The position numbers were made by a program, and so were the translations under genes. The notes beneath the pieces were generated by a model, which was not told the DNA's origin, ran no database searches, and worked only from the letters and a program-made list of their open reading frames with translations. This document shows positions 16,990 through 24,879 of a stretch of 64,000 nucleotides of DNA, in pieces; the first letter of the stretch is position 1; the number at the start of each line of letters is the position of its first letter. Origin of the DNA: Flavobacteriaceae bacterium (lineage in GTDB: Bacteria > Bacteroidota > Bacteroidia > Flavobacteriales > Flavobacteriaceae); NCBI GenBank assembly GCA_021739635.1, contig JAIPBH010000002.1, positions 186,001 through 250,000 on the forward strand, in the 5' to 3' direction.

Positions 16990-17107
16990 TAAGGAACGTT
17001 GCGTGTTTGTGTACTAGGATTTTCCAAAAGAAAATCTGAAGCCAACAAACAAGCAACCAACTTTGATTTAGCTAAAACTAGCATTTTTTTTATACAGCTT
17101 GTTGTGT
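16990..17107. other. long imperfect hairpin, possible cassette border
   Basis: Two arms, 16997-17024 and 17030-17061, are imperfectly complementary: GTTGC-TGTTTGT and GATTTTC match in both, with several unpaired bases between. A second small hairpin (GCTA-AAAC-TAGC) and TACAGCTTGTTGTGTCTAG follow up to 17109. The sequence CACAACA recurs at 18632, just upstream of the two-gene unit, so the pair of sites may mark its borders. From memory, closely similar non-coding stretches are frequent in Bacteroidota next to accessory genes. Confidence 0.4.
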
Positions 17108-17116
17108 CTAGTTATT

Positions 17117-17893
17117 TTATTCAGGTTCTAATTCATTTAGTTCAGTTAGAAGTTTGTCAAAAGTGGATTCTAACTTAATATCTAATTTAAAAACTTTGTC
17201 GAAAGCATTTATTGATTTATCTAAATATTTTCCAGCTAGATTTAAATAATTAATATGTGGTTCAAATTCAATTATCATTGGTTTTCTCAAAAATCGATGA
17301 AGAGGATTGTCACTTACCATAGTATTATATTTTGAAATATGAGCCCAAGTACTATGAGTACAATTACTAAAAGGTTGATAAACATAATTGTAAAAATCTA
17401 ATAAGTCAGATTCTTCTGCCATTTTCCTCGTATTCAAACCTGACCAACTTCCAAGATTAACCTCTGTAAGAAAAGTATATTTTTGAGAATTAATAAATTG
17501 TTCCTCTCTTTCAATAAACTCTTTAATTTCTTCATTGATTTCTGCCAAATTTTTTTTGCGATGTTCAAGTTCAAGTTTTAATTGACCTAAACCGTGAATG
17601 ATAAACTTTTTAGAATGTTCTTTTGGATTTACTAATATCCAAGCAAGATTAATATGATTATCAGCCATTGTTCGAAGAATAATTGGTGCTATATCTTCAT
17701 TCCACATTTTAACGTTTGTAGCTAATTGTATTGCAAGAGAAGATTGTCTTGATAATATTCCTCCAATGACTTCGTAAATATTATTGTCAATTAGGTCTTT
17801 TTCCCAATTGTTCCATCTTAGTTTTAGGTCGTTTTTGATATTCTCAACATAGTTGTTAATGCATTTTGTTATATTTAATTTCTCTTTTTCCAT
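17117..17893 (-). CDS. DUF5677-like protein
   Basis: A 258-residue, mostly helical, soluble protein. NDLKLRWNNW at the start, ILRTMADNHINLAWILVN in the middle and a later CTHSTWAHISKYN segment agree with the DUF5677 family. I chose the ATG at 17893, two bases after the upstream stop (TAATAATG), over a TTG 15 bases earlier. The conserved His and acidic positions could form a binding or catalytic site, but no activity is known. It is tightly coupled to the upstream unknown gene, and the pair is more AT-rich than the flanking housekeeping genes. Confidence 0.65.
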   Translation of the reverse strand: MEKEKLNITKCINNYVENIKNDLKLRWNNWEKDLIDNNIYEVIGGILSRQSSLAIQLATNVKMWNEDIAPIILRTMADNHINLAWILVNPKEHSKKFIIHGLGQLKLELEHRKKNLAEINEEIKEFIEREEQFINSQKYTFLTEVNLGSWSGLNTRKMAEESDLLDFYNYVYQPFSNCTHSTWAHISKYNTMVSDNPLHRFLRKPMIIEFEPHINYLNLAGKYLDKSINAFDKVFKLDIKLESTFDKLLTELNELEPE

Positions 17894-17895
17894 TA

Positions 17896-18618
17896 TTATA
17901 TTTCGCAAGGTTCTAATTCTAAACCTCTATTCCAGAAATAAGAAACCCATTCATTGCTATTTTCAATTATTTGGTCACTTAACATTAGATTAGTTGTAGC
18001 TCTTACGAAACTAGCAATCATTTTTGAGTCATCAGTTTCTGGATAATCAATTATATTATTAAAATCTCTTATTTCTGTTTCTTTTGTCATTTGAAGTTTT
18101 CCACAAACACCCATTAGATTTACTGTATTTGCTAATGAAAAAGTAGCTTCTTTACTTTGTTTATTATAAAGTGAAATTAAAAGTTTTTTAATTGTTTCAA
18201 TATTTGAATTGTCAAATTTTTTGCTTTCAAATATTTTATTGAGAAGACAATCAGGATAAACATTAAGTAAATCTGATAATGCGATGTTTATTTTATCATA
18301 AACATTATACAATCGTAATTTGTCTTTTATTAATTTTTCATCCGTTTTATTAATATCTGTAAACCAACTAATGTAATAAGGAACATCTTTTTTGATTTCT
18401 AGTTCATCTATTATTTTAGCAAAATCTACAGCCAATTCTGTTCCTTTTTTTAAGCCTAATTTTTCTATTAGAAGAGACAACCAAATGATTTGAGGAATAC
18501 CTTTTTTTACATAAGAAAAATCACTTTCTCCAATTAAAGATAGCAAAGGTGGAATAAGTTTCTTACCTACTTTCTTATGGTCGCTTAATATTCTTTTGTT
18601 TGTTTTTTTCTGCGTCAT
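17896..18618 (-). CDS. unrecognised protein paired with DUF5677
   Basis: This 240-residue, largely helical, soluble protein starts MTQKKTNKRILSDHKKVGKK and ends RGLELEPCEI. There is no signal peptide, no clear membrane helix and no nucleotide-binding motif that I can see. The segment KVGKKLIPPLLSLI, a central stretch around ISWFTDINKTDEKL and a late VRATTNLMLSDQII are the most structured parts. It is the first gene of a two-gene unit with a DUF5677-like protein, and a 383-base gene-free stretch lies upstream. I cannot assign a function; a stress or defence role is a guess from the setting. Confidence 0.6.
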   Translation of the reverse strand: MTQKKTNKRILSDHKKVGKKLIPPLLSLIGESDFSYVKKGIPQIIWLSLLIEKLGLKKGTELAVDFAKIIDELEIKKDVPYYISWFTDINKTDEKLIKDKLRLYNVYDKINIALSDLLNVYPDCLLNKIFESKKFDNSNIETIKKLLISLYNKQSKEATFSLANTVNLMGVCGKLQMTKETEIRDFNNIIDYPETDDSKMIASFVRATTNLMLSDQIIENSNEWVSYFWNRGLELEPCEI

Positions 18619-18817
18619 TTTTTAATTAGGCACAACAAAACGAATAAACACACTAGTAAGTTTATCCATATTATATACACTCAAATATAATAAATATATT
18701 CTTACAAAATAAAATATTTTAGAGTAACTAAGTATCTGTTTTTGGTTTTACATTACTGCCATCTAGCCCTTGTTCAGCCAAAGTCCCATCTCAACCACAT
18801 ACACCAAACTCGTAGCT

Positions 18818-18861
18818 GAACAAGACTCGAACAAAACCCGAACAAAACCCGAACAAAACCC
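18818..18861. repeat. four tandem copies of an 11-base unit
   Basis: GAACAAAACCC is repeated three times exactly and once with two changes. It lies in the 383-base gene-free stretch 18619-19001. A short frame through this stretch (18770-18952) is repeat-driven and not accepted as a gene. Confidence 0.85.
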
Positions 18862-18878
18862 CTACTTTTTTGGGTACG

Positions 18879-18938
18879 TGTGTCAATATGTGTCAATGTG
18901 TGTCAACGTGTGTCAATATGTGTCAATATCTATCACGC
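18879..18938. repeat. five to six tandem copies of a 10-base unit
   Basis: Units of TGTGTCAATA with changes only in the last three bases follow each other in perfect 10-base phase, ending in a degenerate sixth unit. Apart from these two arrays, I see only AT-rich sequence with no clear promoter in the 18619-19001 gap. Confidence 0.85.
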
Positions 18939-19001
18939 GTTTGCATAGGTAACAAAAGCGTTTTAGGTTTACGGTTATTTTTTGTAAAAAAGAGATGCTG
19001 G

Positions 19002-19367
19002 TTATTTTACTAGAAACATTCCAAAAAATACGGCTAAAAAGCCAATAACAAAACTGGCTATGGTGTAAAAGGCAAAACTACTAAAGTCACCCGATTTTAA
19101 AAACACATGGTTTTCATAAGCAAAGGTTGAAAACGTTGTGAAACCTCCACAAAATCCGGTGGCTAAAAGAAGGGTTTGGTTTTGCGATAGGGTATTATTT
19201 TTTGCTGCTAATCCAAGAATAATTCCAATGAATAAACTGCCTAATATATTTGCGGCAAAGGTTCCGTAAGGAATACCAGATGGCGTGATATTAAGATATT
19301 TTCCGATGATAAACCTAAGCACACTCCCAAAACCACCACCTAAAAACACAAGCATTAATTGTTTCAT
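19002..19367 (-). CDS. crcB: fluoride ion channel CrcB/Fluc
   Basis: A 121-residue inner-membrane protein with four helices. It has the Fluc signatures GGGFGSVLRFIIGKYL near the start, GTFAANILGSLFIG and TGFCGGFTTFSTFAYE with the Phe-rich TTFSTF pore segment. It forms dual-topology dimers that export fluoride. I chose the ATG at 19367 (MKQLMLVFLGGG); the longer frame starts from a TTG. The gene follows the SRPBCC gene by 64 bases on the same strand. No fluoride riboswitch is visible in that short gap. Confidence 0.93.
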   Translation of the reverse strand: MKQLMLVFLGGGFGSVLRFIIGKYLNITPSGIPYGTFAANILGSLFIGIILGLAAKNNTLSQNQTLLLATGFCGGFTTFSTFAYENHVFLKSGDFSSFAFYTIASFVIGFLAVFFGMFLVK

Positions 19368-19431
19368 TGCTTTATTATTATTGTTTCCTGATATCAAAAA
19401 TATAATAAATATTTAGAAACCATCTGTAAAG

Positions 19432-20382
19432 CTAGTCTTTTAAAGCAATATAAATGTCTGTTTTCCAATCGGCAGGATTGGCAATTAACGAGGCATCTGT
19501 AATATAGACTTCAAGCATAGGGCCATTATCGGCCAAGGTATTGCCGCTATTGGTTATATATTTAAAACTCATGTCCCAAGCTTCTTTTAAATTTTTATAG
19601 TCGCCTTTTAAGCTTGTTTTTAAGGTTTTAAAAGGTTCTAATTGCCCAGTTAAAATGTCTGGCTGTGTTGTAATAACTTTTGCTGTGGTAGGAATGCAAC
19701 AAGAAAACATTACGGCATTATTTATAGTATCATAAGAGTGGTAATTTATAAATGGAAACCCAGAAATAGCTATGTTATTGTTTTTAGCATACTTTATAAC
19801 CTTTGGCAATAAGGTATTAATGGTCGTTGCAAGGTCATTAATTTTGCATGAGGTAGTATTATATATATAAAAACCACCGCTATGCTCGGTAATGCCCTGT
19901 ATTTCGATACTATATTTTTTCATGTTGGTTACTACAACGCTATCTAATTTTTCAAGACTATGTTGAAATTGTGCACCCATTTGTTTTTCTATATCATCCA
20001 TAAATACTGATTTTATTTTAAACCCAAAAGACAGGTTGCTTGCTGTTATACTGTAGGTTACGGTTGTTGACTCATCATTATTTGGGGTAAACGTCCAATA
20101 ATTTTTTGATGGAGGAAAGTTTGCGGTTTGCATGCTTTGTTCAATACTCGAATAAGGCGTCGCATTTAGGGTTTTTATGGCCTTAGTATCCTCTTTATTT
20201 CCCAAAAACGACCATGTTTCCCAGGTTTTAAAATCAATCACCTGATTATAAATTACTGATGCAGGGGCTTTTATACTTCGTGTTCTACTCACTTGAAAAC
20301 TGTTGGGCTGAACCGCTACATATACACAAAATCCAATACTTATGATTAGTAATAAAAAAAGAAAATATTTAAATGTTTTCAT
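19432..20382 (-). CDS. SRPBCC / GyrI-like two-domain protein
   Basis: This 316-residue protein has an N-terminal membrane anchor or signal (about residues 5-24) and an SRPBCC (START-like) domain beginning SRTRSIKAPASVIYNQVIDF (about 33-52). A second domain from about residue 155 resembles the GyrI-like small-molecule-binding fold (ITEHSGGFYIYNTTSC ... YITDASLIANPADWKTDIYI). It probably binds a hydrophobic ligand at the periplasmic face of the inner membrane. The ligand is unknown. It is the first gene of the pair with crcB. Confidence 0.8.
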   Translation of the reverse strand: MKTFKYFLFLLLIISIGFCVYVAVQPNSFQVSRTRSIKAPASVIYNQVIDFKTWETWSFLGNKEDTKAIKTLNATPYSSIEQSMQTANFPPSKNYWTFTPNNDESTTVTYSITASNLSFGFKIKSVFMDDIEKQMGAQFQHSLEKLDSVVVTNMKKYSIEIQGITEHSGGFYIYNTTSCKINDLATTINTLLPKVIKYAKNNNIAISGFPFINYHSYDTINNAVMFSCCIPTTAKVITTQPDILTGQLEPFKTLKTSLKGDYKNLKEAWDMSFKYITNSGNTLADNGPMLEVYITDASLIANPADWKTDIYIALKD

Positions 20383-20451
20383 GGGGACGGTTTTTAATTA
20401 AAAAAACATAAATCAAAGGTATGTAAATTTATCCATCCATTAATAAATTCT

Positions 20452-20459
20452 TATATTTG
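20452..20459 (+). promoter_or_regulatory. candidate -7 box (TATATTTG)
   Basis: TATATTTG matches the Bacteroidota consensus TAnnTTTG and lies about 115 bases upstream of the M49 peptidase gene. No good TTTG -33 element is visible at the usual distance, so confidence is modest. Confidence 0.3.
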
Positions 20460-20574
20460 TTATTATAAAAATCAATAATTAATAATTAAAAAGGCTTTAT
20501 TGAAATTATTCTATAATAATCTTGCTGTTAATTATGGGGTTTTTTAAAATCATAAAAAAATCAATACTTATTAA

Positions 20575-22614
20575 ATGAAACTAAAATCACTATTAGGATG
20601 GTCAATAGTTGCTTTGCTTTTGGCATCTTGTGGACAAGAAAAATCTGAAAAAAAAGCAGAAGATGTCACTGTAAACGACAGTGTACAATTTAATTATAAT
20701 GTGGAGCAATTTGCCGACATTAAAATTTTGCGTTATCAAATTCCTGGTTGGGAACAACTTACCTTAAAAGAGCAAAAATTAGTGTACTATCTTACACAAG
20801 CAGGCTTATGTGGTAGAGATATTATCTGGGATCAAAATTACAAGCACAATTTAACCATTAGAAAAGCTTTAGAATCTGTTTACACTAACTATCAAGGCGA
20901 TAAAACGACAGCAGACTGGAAAGCTTTTGAAGTCTATTTAAAACGGGTATGGTTTAGTAATGGTATTCACCATCATTATTCAAATGATAAAATAAAACCT
21001 GAATTTTCATCGGACTATTTAAAACAATTATTGGCAGACACCAACACCGTGTTAGAAGGAGAACCTTTTGATGTTATTTTTAATGAGGTTGATGCTAAAA
21101 AAGTAAATCAAGCAAAAGGAGTTGATAATGTAGCACTTTCTGCCGTAAATATGTATGGGCCAAATGTAACTAATAATGATGTTATTAATTTCTATAAAAC
21201 GAAAGTATCACCAGATGCAACTAAACCATTATCATTTGGTTTAAACTCAAAGTTAGTAAAAGAAAATGGGCAATTAAAAGAGCTTATTTACAAATCTGGC
21301 GGCTTATATGGTTCAGCTATTGACGAAATAATTAAATGGTTAGAATTAGCCAAAGGAGTTGCAGAAAATGAGGCTCAAGCACATGCTTTAGGGTTGTTAA
21401 TAGACTATTATAAAACAGGCGATTTACAAACTTGGGATGATTATAATGTAGCTTGGACCTCGGCTACACAAGGAAACATTGATTATATAAACAGTTTTAT
21501 TGAGGTATATAATGACCCATTGGGCTATACAGGTTCTTTTGAATCCATCGTACAAATCAATGATTTTGATATGTCTAAAAAAATGAAAGTGGTTTCAGAT
21601 AATGCGCAATGGTTTGAAGACCATGCGCCTTTAATGGATGCGCATAAAAAAGAAAACGTGGTTGGTGTAACCTATAAAGTAGTGAATGTTGCTGGAGAAG
21701 CTGGTGATGCATCGCCAAGTACACCCATAGGCGTTAATTTACCCAATGCCAACTGGATTAGAGCTGCCGTAGGAAGTAAATCGGTGTCATTAGGAAATAT
21801 TATTGAAGCTTATAACAATGCCGGAAGCAGTGGCAGATTAAAAGAGTTTGTACATGATGAAGAAGAACGTCAACTAGAAGAAGCTTACGGCCAAATAGCT
21901 GATAAATTACATACCGCTTTACATGAAGTTATTGGCCATGCTTCAGGAAAATTAAATCCAGGAGTAGGAGAGACTAAAGAAACCTTAAAAAATTATGCGT
22001 CCACTTTAGAAGAAGGTCGTGCAGATTTGGTAGCCTTATATTATTTATACGACCCAAAATTGCAAGAACTAGGTTTGGTAGATGATTGGAAAAAAGTAGG
22101 AATCGCAGCTTATGATGGTTACATAAGAAATGGATTGATAACCCAATTAATCAGACTGAATTTAGGTGATGATGTTGAAGAAGCCCACATGCGAAACAGA
22201 CAATGGGTTTCTGCTTGGGTTTTTGAAAAAGGACAAGCAGACAAGGTGATTGAAAAAATAACTCGTGATGGTAAAACCTATTTTAACATTAACGATTACG
22301 CTAAACTTCATGACCTTTTTGGGCAATTATTGCGTGAAACACAACGTATAAAATCTGAAGGCGATTATGCTGCCGTTGAAGCGTTAGTAGAAACCTATGG
22401 GGTTAAAGTTGACCAAACATTACATGCAGAAGTTTTAGAAAGAAACAAACAATTTACATCGGCGCCATATTCAGGATTTGTAAATCCTGTTTTAGTACCA
22501 GAAACTAATGACGCTGGCGAGATTACAGCTGTTAAAGTAACACAACCTGAAACCTTTGTAGGGCAAATGTTAGATTATAGTAAAACCTATCATTATTTAC
22601 CAGAAATAAACTAA
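20575..22614 (+). CDS. peptidase M49 (dipeptidyl-peptidase III-like) lipoprotein
   Basis: A 679-residue zinc metallopeptidase. It has a lipoprotein signal (LLLASC, Cys 19), the M49 zinc motif HEVIGH (H450, E451, H455) and the second ligand motif EEGRAD (E479-D484), the counterparts of HELLGH and EECRAE/D in DPP III. It should remove dipeptides from short peptides in the periplasm. In Bacteroidota databases some M49 homologues carry a wrong 'dihydrofolate reductase' label; nothing here supports that. It is monocistronic, with a terminator 25 bases downstream. Confidence 0.9.
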   Translation: MKLKSLLGWSIVALLLASCGQEKSEKKAEDVTVNDSVQFNYNVEQFADIKILRYQIPGWEQLTLKEQKLVYYLTQAGLCGRDIIWDQNYKHNLTIRKALESVYTNYQGDKTTADWKAFEVYLKRVWFSNGIHHHYSNDKIKPEFSSDYLKQLLADTNTVLEGEPFDVIFNEVDAKKVNQAKGVDNVALSAVNMYGPNVTNNDVINFYKTKVSPDATKPLSFGLNSKLVKENGQLKELIYKSGGLYGSAIDEIIKWLELAKGVAENEAQAHALGLLIDYYKTGDLQTWDDYNVAWTSATQGNIDYINSFIEVYNDPLGYTGSFESIVQINDFDMSKKMKVVSDNAQWFEDHAPLMDAHKKENVVGVTYKVVNVAGEAGDASPSTPIGVNLPNANWIRAAVGSKSVSLGNIIEAYNNAGSSGRLKEFVHDEEERQLEEAYGQIADKLHTALHEVIGHASGKLNPGVGETKETLKNYASTLEEGRADLVALYYLYDPKLQELGLVDDWKKVGIAAYDGYIRNGLITQLIRLNLGDDVEEAHMRNRQWVSAWVFEKGQADKVIEKITRDGKTYFNINDYAKLHDLFGQLLRETQRIKSEGDYAAVEALVETYGVKVDQTLHAEVLERNKQFTSAPYSGFVNPVLVPETNDAGEITAVKVTQPETFVGQMLDYSKTYHYLPEIN

Positions 22615-22639
22615 GAGTTTTAAATATTAAAAATAAGAA

Positions 22640-22671
22640 AACAGAATCTTTAGGGTTCTGTTTTTTTGTTT
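22640..22671. terminator. terminator after the M49 peptidase gene
   Basis: The inverted repeat AACAGAATC-TTTA-GGGTTCTGTT is followed by a run of seven Ts on the plus strand. The A-run on the left lets it act on the minus strand too, where it would close the small frame at 22650-22736. Confidence 0.75.
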
Positions 22672-22736
22672 ACACTAAATGTTAAAAGTAAAATATTAAT
22701 AACAACAAGAACTGCTACTGTAATTATGACATTCAT
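22650..22736 (-). CDS. possible 28-residue single-helix micro-protein
   Basis: An ATG-to-TAA frame whose product begins MNVIITVAVLVVINILLLTF and ends SVNKKTEP. That is one hydrophobic helix followed by a short basic tail, a plausible membrane micro-protein. It lies downstream of another small membrane protein on the same strand, and its stop codon lies inside the terminator hairpin. Similar tiny one-helix frames are, to my memory, seen in flavobacteria. It is too short for statistics, so this is a candidate only. Confidence 0.35.
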   Translation of the reverse strand: MNVIITVAVLVVINILLLTFSVNKKTEP

Positions 22737-22854
22737 ATTTAGTTTAATTAATTATTACAATAATTAGATGCAAAGTTTTAAAAAGGTTGCGTCTAATTTT
22801 TACTATTTATTAAACAGATGAGAATATATAATTCCTACCTAAAACTTTAAAAAA

Positions 22855-23040
22855 TTACTTAAAAAAAAACTTAATAGCAGAAATAAATAAGATAAAAGCA
22901 ACAAAAGCAAAAAGAATCCAAATACTACCAGGATAAAACTTTTTATGCAGCTTTAAATCTTTTCTATATGTAAAACCAATGGCAACAGCAAAAACAATAA
23001 AAAATATAATACCAAAAATGATTTGACCTTTACTGAACAT
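22855..23040 (-). CDS. small two-helix membrane protein
   Basis: This 61-residue protein starts MFSKGQIIFGIIFFIVFAVA. The first helix (about residues 7-25) leads to a basic loop YRKDLKLHKKFYPG, then a second helix and the tail KFFFK. I chose the ATG at 23040 because MFSKGQ is a convincing start and the extra residues of the longer frame come from a TTG. It is divergent from the MazG-like gene, 51 bases apart. I recall this protein as widespread and uncharacterised in Flavobacteriaceae. Confidence 0.75.
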   Translation of the reverse strand: MFSKGQIIFGIIFFIVFAVAIGFTYRKDLKLHKKFYPGSIWILFAFVAFILFISAIKFFFK

Positions 23041-23091
23041 ATTCCTATTTTTATGCAAATTTAATTAAAAAGAGAGTTAAAGTATTTGCAT

Positions 23092-23478
23092 ATGAAAAAT
23101 AAAATTGAAGCCGTTAAAGCATTTCACACAGCTTTTAAATTAGGACACAGAGAAACCCCAAAAGCAGATTTGGGTAAAAGCAAAAACCTGTTGCGTTTTA
23201 ATTTAATGAAGGAAGAAAACGAAGAATATTTAGAAGCTGCCAATAATGACGATTTAGTTGAAGTGGCTGATGCGCTTGGCGATATGCTTTATATTTTATG
23301 TGGAACCATTATAGAGCACGGCATGCAATATAAAATTGAAGAAGTGTTTGATGAAATACAAAGAAGTAATATGAGCAAACTTGGTGAAGACGGAGAACCG
23401 GTGTATCGCGACGATGGGAAAGTTTTAAAAGGACCTAATTATTTTAAACCTAATATTGGTGATATATTAAGTAAATAA
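23092..23478 (+). CDS. MazG-like nucleoside triphosphate pyrophosphohydrolase family protein
   Basis: A 128-residue all-alpha NTP pyrophosphohydrolase. It has the acidic metal-binding helices MKEENEEYLEA (EExxE) and LVEVADALGDMLYILCG (ExxD), typical of the MazG/HisE superfamily. The HisE-like tail EDGEPVYRDDGKVLKGPNYFKP is characteristic of the subgroup related to phosphoribosyl-ATP pyrophosphohydrolase. It probably hydrolyses unwanted nucleotides. I chose the ATG at 23092 over a TTG two codons earlier. A strong terminator follows the stop at once. Confidence 0.88.
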   Translation: MKNKIEAVKAFHTAFKLGHRETPKADLGKSKNLLRFNLMKEENEEYLEAANNDDLVEVADALGDMLYILCGTIIEHGMQYKIEEVFDEIQRSNMSKLGEDGEPVYRDDGKVLKGPNYFKPNIGDILSK

Positions 23479-23513
23479 AAAAAGAGCAGTCAAAATGACT
23501 GCTCTTTTTTTAT
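23476..23513 (+). terminator. terminator after the MazG-like gene
   Basis: The stem AAAGAGCAGTCA / TGACTGCTCTTT with the loop AAA is followed by Ts and begins at the stop codon. It is symmetric enough to act on both strands. Confidence 0.9.
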
Positions 23514-23580
23514 TATAATAGAAGTTGTATAATAATTTGTTTGTTGTAATTGCTTTGTGGCTGTTATGTTTTCTATTAAG

Positions 23581-23640
23581 TTGTCACATTGAGCTTGTCG
23601 AAATGTGTTTTTTGAGTCTTCGACAGGCTCAGACTGACAT
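23581..23640. repeat. inverted pair of the TTCGAC..CTCA..TGACA dispersed repeat
   Basis: Two copies face each other: TGTCACATTGAGCTTGTCGA at the left and TTCGACAGGCTCAGACTGAC at the right, making a large hairpin with an A/T-rich loop. Single copies of the same family occur at 32619, 35051 and 59677. It lies in the gap between the MazG-like gene and ilvE, beyond the terminator. Confidence 0.8.
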
Positions 23641-23719
23641 TTGAACTACAAATAGATTTTACAGGATAACAAAAAATTAGTATCAATTAAATGTAACTCA
23701 TTATCCTTAATAGGTTATA

Positions 23720-24787
23720 TTATTCCACTTTATATCTCCATCCAAATGGGTCTTCGCATTTGTTGGTTTGTATATCCGTAATACGCTTTTTTAAGTCACT
23801 TGCATAAGTGGTTTCTAATTTAGGCAACTCATAATCTTCACCATGATACCCAAAACCAGAAATCGGAGAAATAACAGCAGCTGTACCAGCACCAAACATT
23901 TCTTTTAAAGTACCATTTTTAGCAGCGGCAACCACTTCGTGAACACTTATTTTTCTAATTTCAACAGAAATACCTTCGGCTTCAGCTAGTTCAATTAAAC
24001 TTTTTCTGGTAATACCATCAAGAATACGGTCGCTAGTTGGACCTGTAATAAGTGTATCATTAATTCTGATAAAAATATTCATGGCACCAGCTTCTTCAAT
24101 ATACTCATGCGTATTGTCATCAGTCCAAATAACTTGTTGATACCCTTTTTCAATAGCCAATTGCGTTGGATAAAATTGACCGGCATAATTTCCACCAGCT
24201 TTAGCAAAACCAACACCACCATTAGCAGAACGCGAATAGGTTTCTTCAATTAAAACCTTTACGTTTCCAGAAAAATAAGATCCAGAAGGCGCACAAGCAA
24301 TTATAAACTTATACTCATCAGCTGGTGAAGCGTGAAACCCATTTCCAGTAGCAAATACAAACGGGCGAATGTATAATGAACTGCCTTCTTTTTTAGGAAT
24401 CCAGTCACTATCAACTTTAAGCAAAGTTTTTAGTCCTTCCATAAAATAACTTTCAGGTAATTCTGGAATTGCCAATCGTTTAGCCGAAATATTCAAACGT
24501 TTAAAATTATCTAAAGGTCTAAACAAATAAATATCATTGTTAGCATCTTTGTAAGCTTTCATGCCTTCAAAAATAGATTGTCCGTAATGGAAAATTTTAG
24601 AAGAAGGGTCTAATGCAATAGGTTGGTAAGGAACCACTTTTGGAGCTTCCCACTTACCATCTTTATAATTACATTCCAGCATATGATCTGAAACTATTTT
24701 ACCAAAACTTAAATTTTCAAAATCAACGTCTTTTATTTTTGAAGACTTTGTTTTTATTACTTCTATAGCATTCATTATAGCGTTCAT
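23720..24787 (-). CDS. ilvE: branched-chain amino acid aminotransferase
   Basis: A 355-residue PLP enzyme of fold type IV that interconverts Val, Leu and Ile with their 2-oxo acids. It has HYGQSIFEGMKAYK, the PLP-Lys in GFAKAGGNYAGQF (about residue 197), EEAGAMNIF and a glycine-rich EMFGAGTAAVISPISG near the C-terminus, all typical of BCAT of the eukaryotic/Bacteroidota type. The start is ambiguous: the leader contains two in-frame MNAI starts (24787 and 24775) from a 12-base tandem duplication. The gene is monocistronic. Confidence 0.93.
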   Translation of the reverse strand: MNAIMNAIEVIKTKSSKIKDVDFENLSFGKIVSDHMLECNYKDGKWEAPKVVPYQPIALDPSSKIFHYGQSIFEGMKAYKDANNDIYLFRPLDNFKRLNISAKRLAIPELPESYFMEGLKTLLKVDSDWIPKKEGSSLYIRPFVFATGNGFHASPADEYKFIIACAPSGSYFSGNVKVLIEETYSRSANGGVGFAKAGGNYAGQFYPTQLAIEKGYQQVIWTDDNTHEYIEEAGAMNIFIRINDTLITGPTSDRILDGITRKSLIELAEAEGISVEIRKISVHEVVAAAKNGTLKEMFGAGTAAVISPISGFGYHGEDYELPKLETTYASDLKKRITDIQTNKCEDPFGWRYKVE

Positions 24788-24839
24788 TATCTAAATGTTT
24801 TATATGACAAATTTAAATAAAAACACCTTTAAAAAATCG

Positions 24840-24847
24840 TATATTTG
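24840..24847 (+). promoter_or_regulatory. candidate -7 box (TATATTTG)
   Basis: TATATTTG lies 33 bases upstream of the DUF4920 gene, the usual position for a Bacteroidota promoter with a short leader. A clear -33 TTTG is missing. Confidence 0.35.
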
Positions 24848-24879
24848 AACAATTCTAATATTATTGAAATTTTTACACT

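Noticed and set aside
16990-17107. A canonical integron attC site
   Set aside because: The hairpin is attC-like in having bulges, but clear R'/R'' boxes are missing and no integrase gene is in the window. It is kept only as a possible border element.
18770-18952. A 60-residue plus-strand frame before crcB
   Set aside because: Most of it translates the 11-base and 10-base repeats, and the composition is not protein-like.
19368-19431. Fluoride riboswitch upstream of crcB
   Set aside because: The gap to the upstream gene is too short, and no conserved fluoride aptamer sequence is visible.
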